Below, one piece after another: positions 44,070 through 54,800 of a stretch of 64,000 nt of DNA. Below the pieces are notes generated by a model. That model saw only the letters and a program-made list of their open reading frames with translations, made no database searches and was not told where the DNA came from. Position 1 is the stretch's first letter. Every line of letters starts with the position of its first letter. The position numbers and the translations under genes are program-made. Location of the stretch: the NCBI RefSeq assembly GCF_004354985.1, contig NZ_SMSK01000008.1, positions 1 through 64,000 on the forward strand, read 5' to 3'. This stretch comes from Segetibacter sp. 3557_3. Lineage in GTDB: Bacteria > Bacteroidota > Bacteroidia > Chitinophagales > Chitinophagaceae.

Positions 44070-45872
44070 TTAAGGATTAATCTGCATCGTTTGAGCATAT
44101 TCATCTAAAATGATGGTATAGGTTCCGGCAACTGCAGGCGTTTTAAAGTTCCCTCCGCCATCCCACTTCAACTTTCGGTTGGTATTACTCCCGGTTGAAC
44201 CATTGTCGCCATTGTCCTCGTAATCAAACGCACCCCAGGCATTGCCCGCCAGGAACTTAATGTCTTTACCTGCTTTAAGGCTGAGCCTGATTTGCCAGCG
44301 ACCTTGTCCAAGATAATTCATCTGCGGGCTGCTTCCCGGATCCCAGTCGTTTACTCCCGGCACATCCATACCGTCGCCAACTACACGCATTTGTGCGGCA
44401 GCGGTCATATCGTACTTCAATGCGCTGCTGTCTCTGCCATCCCATATTACCCTGTACCGGCCCGGTGGGTTTACGGTAGCAAAGTTGTCGCCATTAACCG
44501 ATAGTATGTTCCCGGTTTTTGTTCCATAACTCCTCGTATCATCGGGTGTATTGCTGCCATTGTTCCATTCATTGTTGTCAATCAGTTTCCATTCATCTGC
44601 GGTAAAATCGGCAATGCCTAAAAACAGGTTTGTTCCGATAAAACTAAGTGCGTTGTTGGGAAACACGTTTGCAGGGGTCCAACCGGCTGCCGTTGCACCT
44701 CCAACAAAACCCATTCTTCCTGCCATAACGTTGTACTTAAGCGTGGTGCGGTTTACCGATACCCGGTAAACTCCCGCGGTGGTCACTTTAATGTTGTCTG
44801 ATGAGTTAAGTACCAGGTTACCACCCGTGCCGCCATAGTTCACATCCCATGTCCTTCCCTGGGTTATCTTAAACTCGGCATTAGCGGGCAGGTAGATATA
44901 AGTGTAGTAAAGGTTATTGGCAAGTCCCGGCCGCAGATCCCTCAATAACTCGGGTGCATTTGCCGGTGTCCAGTCTGCCCCATTTCCAGTTGCGGTCTGG
45001 TAGTTTCCGGGCATGTAAAGCCGTACCTCACGAAGCACGGCAATGTCGTTAACAAAGTCCGCTTGTTGGCGCCAGCTTCCGGACGTAGCCACCACGGTCC
45101 ACTTCAATGCTGTTGGTGCACTCAGGTTAGTCAGGCCTTTAGCGGTGAGCGTATCACTCAGGGCCTTATAGCTTATGCTTGCAGTAGTGTCAGCGGGAGC
45201 CGGGTTTGGCGTTAAACTAAACAACGGACTACTAAAATTTCCTTCAGGACTGAAGAGTACCCGGTAACTAACAGCAGGACCACCGGCCGCTGGAAATGAC
45301 CTCGTCCAACGAAAAGTTATGCTTTGCGTGGTCGATCCCGGATCGATAGCAACGGGCGTTGTAGAAGAAGCCGGAGCAAGCAGGATAAATGGCGACGCGC
45401 CATCTTTGAAACGGGTAACCGTAATATTAAAAACATTTGAAGCAAGGATTACGGTTGAACCATTGTCTGCCTTTATCGTCCAGGTCAGTTCAGCCTTGGC
45501 CCCATCGGCGATGCCTTTTGCTTTCAGGGCATCATCAAGCTGCTTGTGGGTAAGGGTGAGTTTTGTATCAAGTCCGGCATTGTCGGCTGGCACCTGGATC
45601 AGCGGAACTTCGAAAGTACCCGTTGTTTTTTGCGTTGCAAGAAAAGTGTAAGTTGGCTTTGTATTCAAGCCGGGCTTAGCTTCCGACCAGGTGATTTCAA
45701 TAGGTGCCGACGGTGTTGCTGCATTCAGTATAACCTCGGTGCCTGACACCGGCGACTTAATTGCAAATCCAACAAGGCCCTCTCCTGTAACCTCATCACC
45801 GGCAAGATCCGCCTTTTTACAGCCGGCTAATAGAACAAGTATGAGGAAGGTAAAAAGTGATAATTTTTTCAT
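44070..45872 (-). CDS. SusE/SusF-like starch-binding outer-membrane lipoprotein
   Basis: 600 residues. The lipobox is LVLLAGCKK. Two SusE-type domains come first (about 25-150 and 155-285), each with the pattern ITW/FRW..Y.V. About three starch-binding SusF-type modules follow (residues about 285-600), with aromatic repeats such as YMPGNYQ, MGFVGGATAAGW and VVGDGMDVPGVNDWDPGSSP. It should capture maltooligosaccharides at the cell surface for SusCD. It is last in the sus operon, 11 bases after its neighbour, with a terminator behind it. Confidence 0.9.
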   Translation of the reverse strand: MKKLSLFTFLILVLLAGCKKADLAGDEVTGEGLVGFAIKSPVSGTEVILNAATPSAPIEITWSEAKPGLNTKPTYTFLATQKTTGTFEVPLIQVPADNAGLDTKLTLTHKQLDDALKAKGIADGAKAELTWTIKADNGSTVILASNVFNITVTRFKDGASPFILLAPASSTTPVAIDPGSTTQSITFRWTRSFPAAGGPAVSYRVLFSPEGNFSSPLFSLTPNPAPADTTASISYKALSDTLTAKGLTNLSAPTALKWTVVATSGSWRQQADFVNDIAVLREVRLYMPGNYQTATGNGADWTPANAPELLRDLRPGLANNLYYTYIYLPANAEFKITQGRTWDVNYGGTGGNLVLNSSDNIKVTTAGVYRVSVNRTTLKYNVMAGRMGFVGGATAAGWTPANVFPNNALSFIGTNLFLGIADFTADEWKLIDNNEWNNGSNTPDDTRSYGTKTGNILSVNGDNFATVNPPGRYRVIWDGRDSSALKYDMTAAAQMRVVGDGMDVPGVNDWDPGSSPQMNYLGQGRWQIRLSLKAGKDIKFLAGNAWGAFDYEDNGDNGSTGSNTNRKLKWDGGGNFKTPAVAGTYTIILDEYAQTMQINP

Positions 45873-45883
45873 GACAATCGTTA

Positions 45884-46654
45884 TTATTTGAGGGTAACAA
45901 ACTCAACCTGTGCTTCGGATGACGACACGGTGGTATTTGCACCATTGGTATCCCTGACGGTTCCGTTGAATTTAAATTTAAATCGCGCGAGCCTGCGACC
46001 AGCGCCCGGGGTAAATTGGGCCGAAGGAATAAAGCTTGCTGCCCAAACGGTGTTTTCAATTTTACGTGTGGCTATTGTAAGTGGTGTTCCTACTTCCGCC
46101 CCAGTGTTGTCCAGTAAGGCAATCGTAGCTGAAACAGGTGCCATACGTTGCTCTTCAACGGTGGTCGCAAGTGCCTGGTCGAAGTTCACCGTTACCACAT
46201 CATCCCTGTCGACCTTTGCAGGAAATACCCTAAGCTTAGCGGGTGCAAAAATCAGGGGATCGAATGCGAAAGGTTTGTAGTCGGGGCTCTGTTTAGAGCC
46301 GTCCTTTGCTTTAACCAAAAAACCAAAGTCTTTTAGTTCTGCAGGGGTTTGGCTAAACATGGTTGTGCCCGTAAACTTAAAGGACCACTTGTTGGTACCT
46401 GCTGGCGTCATCTTTGCCGTAGCGGGCGAATTTGTCCATGATGTATTCGTAAATCCATCCTTCCCTCCCCCACTAACGTTTGAAAACATCCATATATAAG
46501 CTTCAGGTTGACCCGCCATAGGTGTTCCGGTGACATCCACCGTAAGGGTGACCTCGTCTTCAGCGGTAAATACAGGTGGAGAAAATGTTACCTGCGCATG
46601 GCCTGCAAACGCAAAGGCAACCAGGCACAACACTAAACTGCATATTTGTTTCAT
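45884..46654 (-). CDS. Secreted protein sharing a domain with the amylase N-terminus
   Basis: 256 residues with a signal peptide ending near AGHAQ. Residues about 20-140 (EAYIWMFSN, NKWSFKFTG, TPAELKDFGFLVKAKDGS) follow the same order of motifs as the amylase N-terminus (DVYVHLGVITN, NRWKYTITG, NPAEVVYKIAILFRNGNGS). A second beta domain ends the protein. It is probably a carbohydrate-binding accessory protein of the starch system, either surface-located or periplasmic. No catalytic motif is seen. It lies in the sus operon with 11-base gaps on both sides. Confidence 0.65.
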   Translation of the reverse strand: MKQICSLVLCLVAFAFAGHAQVTFSPPVFTAEDEVTLTVDVTGTPMAGQPEAYIWMFSNVSGGGKDGFTNTSWTNSPATAKMTPAGTNKWSFKFTGTTMFSQTPAELKDFGFLVKAKDGSKQSPDYKPFAFDPLIFAPAKLRVFPAKVDRDDVVTVNFDQALATTVEEQRMAPVSATIALLDNTGAEVGTPLTIATRKIENTVWAASFIPSAQFTPGAGRRLARFKFKFNGTVRDTNGANTTVSSSEAQVEFVTLK

Positions 46655-46665
46655 CTTGATTTCGT

Positions 46666-47172
46666 TTATTGTTTGGTGAACTCGTAACTGTACGACATGA
46701 TAAGCCTGTTTGAAGCCGAGTCACGTCGCTCGCGGGTGATCTTTAATACCGGCGTGATACCGGTTGGGTAGGCACCAAGGGTAACGCGTGCAGTATCGGT
46801 TGCGCTGGCCAGGGTAAGTACTTTTGGGTATGCAGGATCATCTACCAACCAATTGCCACTTGCAAGCCGGATAATACGCGGCGAATTACCCGGGGTTGTG
46901 CTAAAGGTAGAAGGTGCGCTGCCATTCGCGTCGAGCTTAAGCACAAAATCTCTATAAGGAAATAGGGTTGTCAGATCAAGTTGCTGGTAAGGAAACCCTT
47001 TTCTTTTTGAGTCCTCATCGGTTTGTATCACCTTATTCAGCTTCCAGGTACCTGCAAGCATCGAAACATTGTCGTTCGGTAATCCAACAGATTTATATTG
47101 TTCAGGCTGGCAGGCGTACAACAACACCATGGCTGTGGCGATGAAGAAGCCTGGTTTATTTGACGTTTTCAT
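46666..47172 (-). CDS. Small lipoprotein of the sus operon (DUF5004/lipocalin-like)
   Basis: 168 residues. The signal ends in LLYACQPE. The pattern MLAGTWKLNKVI followed by beta-strand-rich sequence and LIMSYSYEF at the end fits small lipocalin-like Bacteroidota lipoproteins (DUF5004-like). Its function is unknown. It lies between susD (19-base gap) and the domain-sharing secreted protein (11-base gap), so it is co-expressed with starch uptake. Confidence 0.6.
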   Translation of the reverse strand: MKTSNKPGFFIATAMVLLYACQPEQYKSVGLPNDNVSMLAGTWKLNKVIQTDEDSKRKGFPYQQLDLTTLFPYRDFVLKLDANGSAPSTFSTTPGNSPRIIRLASGNWLVDDPAYPKVLTLASATDTARVTLGAYPTGITPVLKITRERRDSASNRLIMSYSYEFTKQ

Positions 47173-47191
47173 GTATGTTTCTCTTTAATGT

Positions 47192-48580
47192 TTAAAAGCA
47201 ATTGCCTTCAGGGTTCAGTTGAAATGAAGCATTGGCGTCCTGTTCTCCCTTCGGAAACTGGAGAATAAATCCAGGACAGTTCCATGGAGAACCGCGTCGA
47301 TCAAGGTTCTGGCTGCTTCTTACACCAATCCGTTTGATCTCCTGTACCCTGTTGCCTTCTCCTACGAGTTCAAGCTCTCTTTCGGTTCGTGCTGCAGCAA
47401 TGACGGCCGCCGCCGATGCAGTAGCTGGCAGATTTTGGGCTGGTCCGCCATATGCACGCGTGAGGATCTCGTTGATGTCGCTAATCGCTACGGCTAAATT
47501 GGCGCTGCCTGTTTCCGCACCAGCTTCTGCACGGATGAGTTTTATTTCCGTAAGGTGAATAATCGGCAGGTCGAAAAAGGCCTTGTTATATTTAGTAAGC
47601 ACATTCAGGCCCGCTTGCAGGGTATTGCTGTACCAGGCTTTTCTTTTATCCGAGCCCTTTGAAGTGGCAACCGCGTAAAACTGGTCGGTGAAGGTGAAGC
47701 CGGGCGGAGATTGATCCGAGCGGAAACTACCTCGCAGATCGCTACCCGGGGCATACGCCGAACCCTGGTTCTGGATAACGTAGATGCCTTCTTTACTCAT
47801 GCCTTCTGAGAAGCGGTGGTTGTAAGAAGTGTCGAGTTGGAACTTATTGCTTTTGATCACCTGGTCTGCATAACTAAATGCGTCCGGAAAGCTGTTCATT
47901 TGGAAATAAACCTTCGCCAGGTAAGCCTTTGCGGCCCATTTGGTCGGGGTGTAAAACTTGCCGCCTGCAGGTTCAGTTGGTAACAGGCTATCCGCAGATT
48001 TCAAATCAGCAATCACGATGTCATATACTTCTTTAACCGTGGCACGTTCCTGCGAGTTTAAGGAAACACCGGTCCTGATTGGCACTCCAGGATGTGAGTT
48101 GTCCGGAGTAAAACCATAAGGCTGCGCAAACATCCTGACCATCTCAAAGTGCATTATGCCGCGGAAAAACTTTGCCTGCCCTTCCAAAACCGGCCTGGCC
48201 GAAGAAGCTATTGAAAGGTTTTCCAGGATAACATTGGCCCGGGTGATTACCTGATATGCACGGTTATAGTAATCGTCGCGTGTAGCACCGAAGTAGGAAT
48301 TCTGCCTTTTATAAATCTCCGAATAATCCCCGGTAAATTTGTCGCCCCTATAATGATCAGCGAGTAGCTCATTCAAAATTTGATGCCGGCCACCCATAAA
48401 TACCCCGTCACCAAGAAGGGTGTTGATGCCATTTGCAAATCTTATGAGTCCCTGTTCATCTGCAAAGGCCTCTTCTTTCGTAAGCTGCCCCTCCGGCGGA
48501 CGCTCCAGGAACTTGTTACAGGCCGACGTAGTAAAAACAACGGCCAGTATAATGATGATGACTTTACTATTTAGTTTCAT
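47192..48580 (-). CDS. SusD/RagB family nutrient-binding lipoprotein
   Basis: 462 residues. The lipobox is VFTTSACNKF. SusD features are PPEGQLTKEEAFADEQGL near the N-terminus, the TPR-like helical region with KFFRGIMHFEMVRMFAQPYG, and the C-terminal ARTERELELVGEGNRVQEIKR block. It forms the lid of the SusC transporter and captures oligosaccharides. The start follows the susC stop by 18 bases. Confidence 0.96.
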   Translation of the reverse strand: MKLNSKVIIIILAVVFTTSACNKFLERPPEGQLTKEEAFADEQGLIRFANGINTLLGDGVFMGGRHQILNELLADHYRGDKFTGDYSEIYKRQNSYFGATRDDYYNRAYQVITRANVILENLSIASSARPVLEGQAKFFRGIMHFEMVRMFAQPYGFTPDNSHPGVPIRTGVSLNSQERATVKEVYDIVIADLKSADSLLPTEPAGGKFYTPTKWAAKAYLAKVYFQMNSFPDAFSYADQVIKSNKFQLDTSYNHRFSEGMSKEGIYVIQNQGSAYAPGSDLRGSFRSDQSPPGFTFTDQFYAVATSKGSDKRKAWYSNTLQAGLNVLTKYNKAFFDLPIIHLTEIKLIRAEAGAETGSANLAVAISDINEILTRAYGGPAQNLPATASAAAVIAAARTERELELVGEGNRVQEIKRIGVRSSQNLDRRGSPWNCPGFILQFPKGEQDANASFQLNPEGNCF

Positions 48581-48598
48581 ATACGAGTATGTTTTATG

Positions 48599-51500
48599 TT
48601 AGAACCCCACGTTTAATCCGAAGACAACCGTTTTCTGGCTGGGAGCCGTTAAATAAGTAATGTTAGGGCTGAGGTTCCGGTCTTGTGAATTTTCAAAGTC
48701 ACGGGTGATCTCCGGATCTCCGCCCGGGTATTTCGACCAGGTAAACAGGTTGCTCCCGGTTAAAAACAGCCTGATATTTCTCAGACCTTTTAAAACATTT
48801 GCAGGAAAACGATACGCCAGCGTTAGTTCTCTCATCCGCAGGTACGAGGCGTCTCTCAGGAACATCGTAGAGTTAAACTGGTCCTCGCTGGATACTCCCG
48901 GGAATGCAGTAGCGTCGGAAACAAAACGGGGATACATCGATACATCACCGGGGCGGGTCCAACGGTCAAGAAAGTCTCTCCGCACGTTCCAGAACTTTTT
49001 AGAAACCCCTGCAAACTGGTATTTAGCCGAATTCTCATATATGCTGCCCCCAATCACAAAGGAGAATAGTGTTGATAGTGTCAGGCCTTTGTACTCGACT
49101 GAAGTATTGAAGCCGCCAATGAAATCCGGCATAACACTTCCTGCATAAACACGATGATCTAGTGAATAGGTTTTGGTTTGTTTACCGTTGCGGTCAAGCC
49201 AGATCGGGTTGCCATCTAATGGATCCACGCCATAATACCGGACCAGGTAGTTAACACCAAGCGGCAGGCCCTTTACTACCCGGGTATCATTTGTTCCACC
49301 GGTTACCGCATCAGGACCAAGCGACCATTCGAGTACCTCGTTCCTGTTGTTGGCAATATTGCCGCCCACGGACCATTTGAAATCATTCGTATTTACGATC
49401 TTAAGATTGGCACTTATCTCGACTCCCTCATTCAGAATTTTACTCTCGGGAACGTTCCGGAAAATTTTTCCGGTACCTGCAGAATTGGAAACACCTGGTT
49501 CCAGCAACAGGTCGGTAGTTTGCTTATTGTAGTAAGCAACTTCACCGGTCAGCCGGTTATCGAACAGCGCAAACTCGACTGCGGCATCTACGTTATTCAT
49601 GGTTTCCCACTTTAAATCCGGATTACCATAACCACCATCATTCAGGTATAACGTAGGATCACCATTGTAGTTGATGCCACCGTTTCGATAGTTTGCATAG
49701 TACTTTCCTGATGGCATGTTTGCATTACCAACCACACCATAACTCGCCCGCAGTTTTAGAAAGTTGATGAACTTGTTGCCTTTGAGAAAGTCTTCTTCAC
49801 TTATCGTCCATGCGGCTGCGGCGGCGGGGAAAAAGCCGTGTTTGTTGTTGGCGCCAAACTTTGACGAACCATCCACACGTGCGGTAAGTTGTAAGGAATA
49901 CCGGTCTTTATAACTGTAATTTACCCGGCCGAAAAAGCTGTTGAAAGTATAAGCTTCCTGCTCGGAAACATTGTTGGCAACTGCACTCTTTAAGGAGTCC
50001 CTACGCTCACGGTAATCTTCGGGATGTTTCCAGTAAGGTTCAGCCGCGTACTCACCGGTTTCAAACGTGTAAGATTTCCTGCTGTACTCCTGGGTTTCGG
50101 TACCGAGCAGGAAGTTGAACCTGTTTTCTTTGCCCGGATTCCAGAGGTAATTGGCAGTGGCCGTACTGCTTACGTTTGTGCCCCAGTAAGGAAATCTTTT
50201 TGCATATCCTGAGTCCGGAGTAGAAAAGCGTGTCCACAGGTACGACTCAAACTGGTCGTCGATAGCCGTGGTGTATTCTATAGAACTGGACGCTTTTAGG
50301 AACAGGTTGGTTATGGGCTGAAATTCTACAGACAGACCACCGATCAACCTGTTATCAATTTCTCTTCTTTTTGTTTCATTGATACGGCGTACCGGGTTTG
50401 CGTTTCCGGTGAAGTAAGTTCCATCAGCGTTATACACCGGAAATATTGGTAGTGCCCCCGACATGGCATCTCCGATGCCACCATCCCATGCAGCAGGAAC
50501 CCGCTTGTTTACACCTCGGTTGTAGCCCGATGAAAGTGAAACTTTCAGGGTTTTCAGGATGTTGTAGTCCACATTTAAACGGGCACTGATACGTTGATAT
50601 GCGTTGCTCTTAATGTAACCTTCGTTATTACTGTAACTCAGGTTAGCGAAAGTTTTAAGTTTTGCATTACCCTGGTTCATACTAAGATTATGCTCGTTAA
50701 TAAAGCCAATTTGCGTCAGCTCATCCCACCAGTCGGTATTTGCCTGGCTTGCCTGTGCCCGGGTAATGCCATTCGGTAAATCGGCCAGGCCGGTTTTACC
50801 GTCGTTTACCCATGCTTCCTGACGCAGCTGCAGCCATTCAGCGGCATTTACAAAATCCGGTTTGTTGGCGTAGGTAGAAATACCAAGTTTGTTGGCGTAA
50901 TTAAAAGTGGGTTTACCGTTTTTACCCCGTTTAGTGGTAATGAGGATAACGCCGTTTGCTCCACGCGAACCATAGATCCCGGTTGCGCCTGCATCTTTGA
51001 GAATCTCCACCGACTCAATATCAGCCGGGTTAATTGAGGCCAGCGGATTTTGATTCATAGCCCCTTGGTTGGTGCGTAAAAAAGGGTCTGAGATGATCGG
51101 TATGCCGTCGACCACGTACAAGGGATCGCCGGAAGCCGAAATAGACCCTATCCCCCTGATCCGGACCACAGAACCTGATCCGGCGAGCCCGTTACCTTGT
51201 ATAATCTGAACACCTGCGGCTTTTCCCTGAAGCGCAGCCTCGAAGCTCGGAACGGGTATGGAATTCAGTTGTTCTGAATTTACCTTGGCGATAGCGCCGG
51301 TTACATCGCGGCGCCGCTGGGTACCATAACCTACAACAACAACTTCGTTTAGTGCCGCATTCGTTTGTTCAAGCGTTACCTGGATCGGTCCGGAGCCGAT
51401 AGCCACATCTTTGCTGCTGTAGCCAACAGAACTAACCACCAGGGTTGTTGCAGTTGCCGGCACCCGCAGCTGGAAACTTCCATCTGCGGTGGTCGCAGTG

Positions 51501-51661
51501 GCGGCGGTTGCGCCTTTTACCGCGATGGTAGCATTTGCGATAGGCGTGTTGTCCCTGCTGTCGACCACCTTTCCGGAGGCCAGTTTTTCCTGGGCGAATA
51601 CCATCCCGGAGAAGAAAAGCAGGGGGAGAGTTAGAAATTTGAGCAATCCCTTTAGATTCAT
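48599..51661 (-). CDS. SusC/RagA family TonB-dependent transporter
   Basis: 1020 residues. A signal peptide is followed by a carboxypeptidase-like domain (KVVDSRDNTPIANATIAVKG). The SusC signature NEVVVVGYGTQRRRDVTGAI precedes the plug domain (IRGIGSISASGDPLYVVDGI), and the protein ends in a 22-strand-type barrel finishing in VFGLNVGF. It imports glycans with SusD, probably starch fragments given the neighbours. It is the first gene of the sus operon. The 202 bases upstream carry overlapping inverted repeats but no clear promoter. Confidence 0.97.
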   Translation of the reverse strand: MNLKGLLKFLTLPLLFFSGMVFAQEKLASGKVVDSRDNTPIANATIAVKGATAATATTADGSFQLRVPATATTLVVSSVGYSSKDVAIGSGPIQVTLEQTNAALNEVVVVGYGTQRRRDVTGAIAKVNSEQLNSIPVPSFEAALQGKAAGVQIIQGNGLAGSGSVVRIRGIGSISASGDPLYVVDGIPIISDPFLRTNQGAMNQNPLASINPADIESVEILKDAGATGIYGSRGANGVILITTKRGKNGKPTFNYANKLGISTYANKPDFVNAAEWLQLRQEAWVNDGKTGLADLPNGITRAQASQANTDWWDELTQIGFINEHNLSMNQGNAKLKTFANLSYSNNEGYIKSNAYQRISARLNVDYNILKTLKVSLSSGYNRGVNKRVPAAWDGGIGDAMSGALPIFPVYNADGTYFTGNANPVRRINETKRREIDNRLIGGLSVEFQPITNLFLKASSSIEYTTAIDDQFESYLWTRFSTPDSGYAKRFPYWGTNVSSTATANYLWNPGKENRFNFLLGTETQEYSRKSYTFETGEYAAEPYWKHPEDYRERRDSLKSAVANNVSEQEAYTFNSFFGRVNYSYKDRYSLQLTARVDGSSKFGANNKHGFFPAAAAAWTISEEDFLKGNKFINFLKLRASYGVVGNANMPSGKYYANYRNGGINYNGDPTLYLNDGGYGNPDLKWETMNNVDAAVEFALFDNRLTGEVAYYNKQTTDLLLEPGVSNSAGTGKIFRNVPESKILNEGVEISANLKIVNTNDFKWSVGGNIANNRNEVLEWSLGPDAVTGGTNDTRVVKGLPLGVNYLVRYYGVDPLDGNPIWLDRNGKQTKTYSLDHRVYAGSVMPDFIGGFNTSVEYKGLTLSTLFSFVIGGSIYENSAKYQFAGVSKKFWNVRRDFLDRWTRPGDVSMYPRFVSDATAFPGVSSEDQFNSTMFLRDASYLRMRELTLAYRFPANVLKGLRNIRLFLTGSNLFTWSKYPGGDPEITRDFENSQDRNLSPNITYLTAPSQKTVVFGLNVGF

Positions 51662-51743
51662 AATGGTGTGTTTAAAAGCGTATAAAATTTTTAACCCAGG
51701 TCAAGCTTGGTAATCCCGCTGGCCATGTAGGCGCAGGAACTCC

Positions 51744-51763
51744 TTACCAACAGGTAAAACCTG
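51744..51763. promoter_or_regulatory. Overlapping inverted repeats upstream of susC
   Basis: TTACC-AACA-GGTAA (51744-51757) overlaps CAGGT-AAA-ACCTG (51751-51763), about 85-100 bases upstream of the susC ATG. They could be an operator for the NUDIX-type regulator or another factor. The repeats are short, so chance is not excluded. Confidence 0.25.
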
Positions 51764-51863
51764 GTAGAATACTATTGGTGTAGTTTTTCCAGAAGTGAAT
51801 ATTTTATAAAACGGGTGTTTACAAGACAACCGGTCTATCCATAACGATGCAGTGTTGTTCAGG

Positions 51864-54800
51864 TCAATTCTGCTGAACAGAAAACTGTTTAATAAATACC
51901 TCACCTTTCCTGGTTTCAAGCTTCAACAAATAGCTGCCCTTTGCCATTTTGCCAAGGGGCACAGCCAAGGTACCATTTGACATAGGGGCGTTTGTTGTTG
52001 TTATTGTCCTGTACTTTCTTCCGGTTAGGTCGGTGATGGTCAGTTTTGGTTCACTTACATTCTGCTGGTCGAATCTGATATAAAGTATGGTTGTTGCCGG
52101 GTTTGGATAGATCGTAAAACCTTTTCGCTTTGCTGCGGGCACACGACAGATTGCCGAATAGGAGAATTGTCCGTCCATGTCAACCATTTTCAGGCGGTAG
52201 TACAGGTCTGAACCGACATTTAAAGCGATGGCTTCCCTGTCGGAGAAAATATAAGAAGTCCGGCTTGTTAAGCTCCCGGCTGCAGCACGGTTTTCAATCT
52301 GCCTGAAGTCTGTTCCGTTCAAGGAGCGTTCTACTTCAAAACTCCTGAGTTGGTCTTCGTTTGTTGTAATCCAGGTTACGTCTACAGCACCTGGCTTCAG
52401 GTTGGTTGTAAATGAAACCAGTTTCACCGGCAATGCGGTTACGAATGGATTGGCGTTCCTGTTGGTATAAACATAGTATTCGCCCGGCTGAAGTGTGATT
52501 GTTTCCGGGTTTCCGGTTGCAGCCCTTGTGCCACCAGACAGGTAGTTGTACCAGGTTCCGGGTTGTTGAAAAGTAACCGTACCGGTGGTAGTAACAACAT
52601 CGAAGTTGCCGATAACGCAGATCTTTAAAGAGTCGGAATTTACCTGTAGGGTTTTGAAACCGCCATTGAGGTTCCAGCTAATGTCGTTGGTAACAAACGT
52701 CGGCAAGAAGTTTGGCACATTTCGGAGGCTGAGTAATTTCGAGTACACATCATACAGGGCCCGTCTGTTGGCATTTTGCTGGTAGTCCCACCGGATGGGT
52801 TTTGGATTGGTGCGGCAATTATTGTTGATGGAACCGTCCTGGCAATAGTTGATAGAATAATCATATCCCAGTTCACCAAATTGCCATAACATTTTTGGTG
52901 CAGGTATCATTGCCCAGAAAGCCGCAGCCATTCCATTCCTGTTTAAGGCTGTGTTTAGATCCTTAACATTGTGCGCAGGATTGCTGCTATTGCCAAAAGC
53001 AAGGTTTTTCACCATTAACCTTTCTTCATCGTGACTTTCCTGGTAGGTTATAAGGTTCGGCTGGCTCCAACCACGTTGCTTATATATAGCACCTTCGAAG
53101 TTTGAAGTGCCGACATAGCCCATGGTTGCCTCGTTAAAGTTGTAGTTGGCATTACCCCACAGCAGCATTCCATAGTTTGACAGTTCGATTTCCTCGTTAT
53201 TAGCTGCAAAATGTTCCAGGATGCAATAGGCGTTAGCTGCTGTTGTTTGCATTTTATCGTAAATCCGTTTCCAGGTTGCTATCCGCCCGGCATCATAGGC
53301 ACTCCAGTTCCCTACTTCAGCATCGCTTTCGCAATTGGCCGTAACGCAGGAATTCCGTTGCGTAAAACCTTTGGAGAGATCCCACCTGAATCCATCAATC
53401 CTGTATTTTGTAAGCCAGTGTTCAATCACACGGTCAACCAGTTCTTTTGTTGCCTGGCTTTCGTGGTTGAAATCGTAGCCAACATTAAAAGGATGGGTGG
53501 CAGTTTGGTTGTGCCATGGGTTATTGCCGGCTGGCCGGTTAAGTTGACTATTAAAGTAAAGCTGAACTGTAGGAGATTGACCATAGGCGTGATTCATTGC
53601 GATATCCATGATTACCGCTATACCCTGCTTATGACATTCATCTACAAACCGGCGCAGGGCATTTTCGGGACCATACATCTTATCAGGAGCAAAAAAGAAA
53701 GAAGAGTTGTAGCCCCAGCTGTTGTTGCCTTCAAATTCATTAAACGGCATTATTTCAATTGCGTTTATGCCAAGGCGTTTGAGGTAGGTAAGGGTGTCTG
53801 TAACCGTTTGCCAGTTTTGTGCTGCAACAAAATCGCGAACCAGCATTTCGTATATAATAAGATTACGCTTGTCGGGCTTTATAAAATTGTTCGCCTGCCA
53901 ATTGTACAGGGGTTTATTTGTTTGAAGAACACTTACAATACCGTTGGTTTTCCCGGTTGGGTATGGCTTAAGTGCCGGGTAATTAGTTGCCGGGATAAAA
54001 GGATCGTTAGCAGGATCAAGTACCTTTTCAGCATTGTAATCTGCAACTCTCAGGTTACCGTCAACAAAATACTGGTAAGCATATTCCAGACCCGGGGTTA
54101 AACCCTTCAAGCGGATCCAAAACCTGTTCCCATCCGGGGTTTTGTTCATTTGTTCCTGCAGCGTTTCCGTCCAATTGTTGAAGTCGCCCAGGACAGCAAT
54201 GCGGGATTTACCCGGTGCAAATAATACGATCGTTGCGGACGTATCGCCAGGCTCGTAATTAATGCCGTCTTTAACTCCCGCAGGGAGGGTAGCTATCACC
54301 GGTGCTGGTGCAACAAAAAAAAGAAGGGTGTCGTAGCGGGTTATACTTCCGGACCTGGCTTCGGCAATGATCTGCTGATTGCCTGCGACAATTGTTGCTG
54401 AAGCACTAAGCACAGCAGTGTTCGCTGCCGAGGCGATCTCTGTTCCGTTGTAATAAATCCTGAGATCGGCATTTTCGCTTGATTTCGCTGTAACCGGCAA
54501 TTGTTCACCAACCGCTTTGTTGATGGGCTCGGGTACCGCTACATACCGCGGTTCACGAGGAGGATCGGTGATCCTGACCTGTAAGGAATTGTCGCTAACC
54601 GGTATGTACATATCGCTTCCATCACTGTTACGCTGTACCCTCGAGCCATTTCCGTTGCGAAATAGGATTGCAATTTTATAAACGACTTCAGCAGGGTTGG
54701 TGATGTTGAAAAAGCTCCTGATACTACCTGTAATGGTATACTTCCACCTGTTGTTTCCAAGATAGACGCAGTTAGCCAGTGGATTTGTAGTACCCCAGTT

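Noticed and set aside
53211-54101. 296-codon plus-strand frame
   Set aside because: It lies entirely opposite the GH13 catalytic domain, whose catalytic motifs are intact. It shows no family features.
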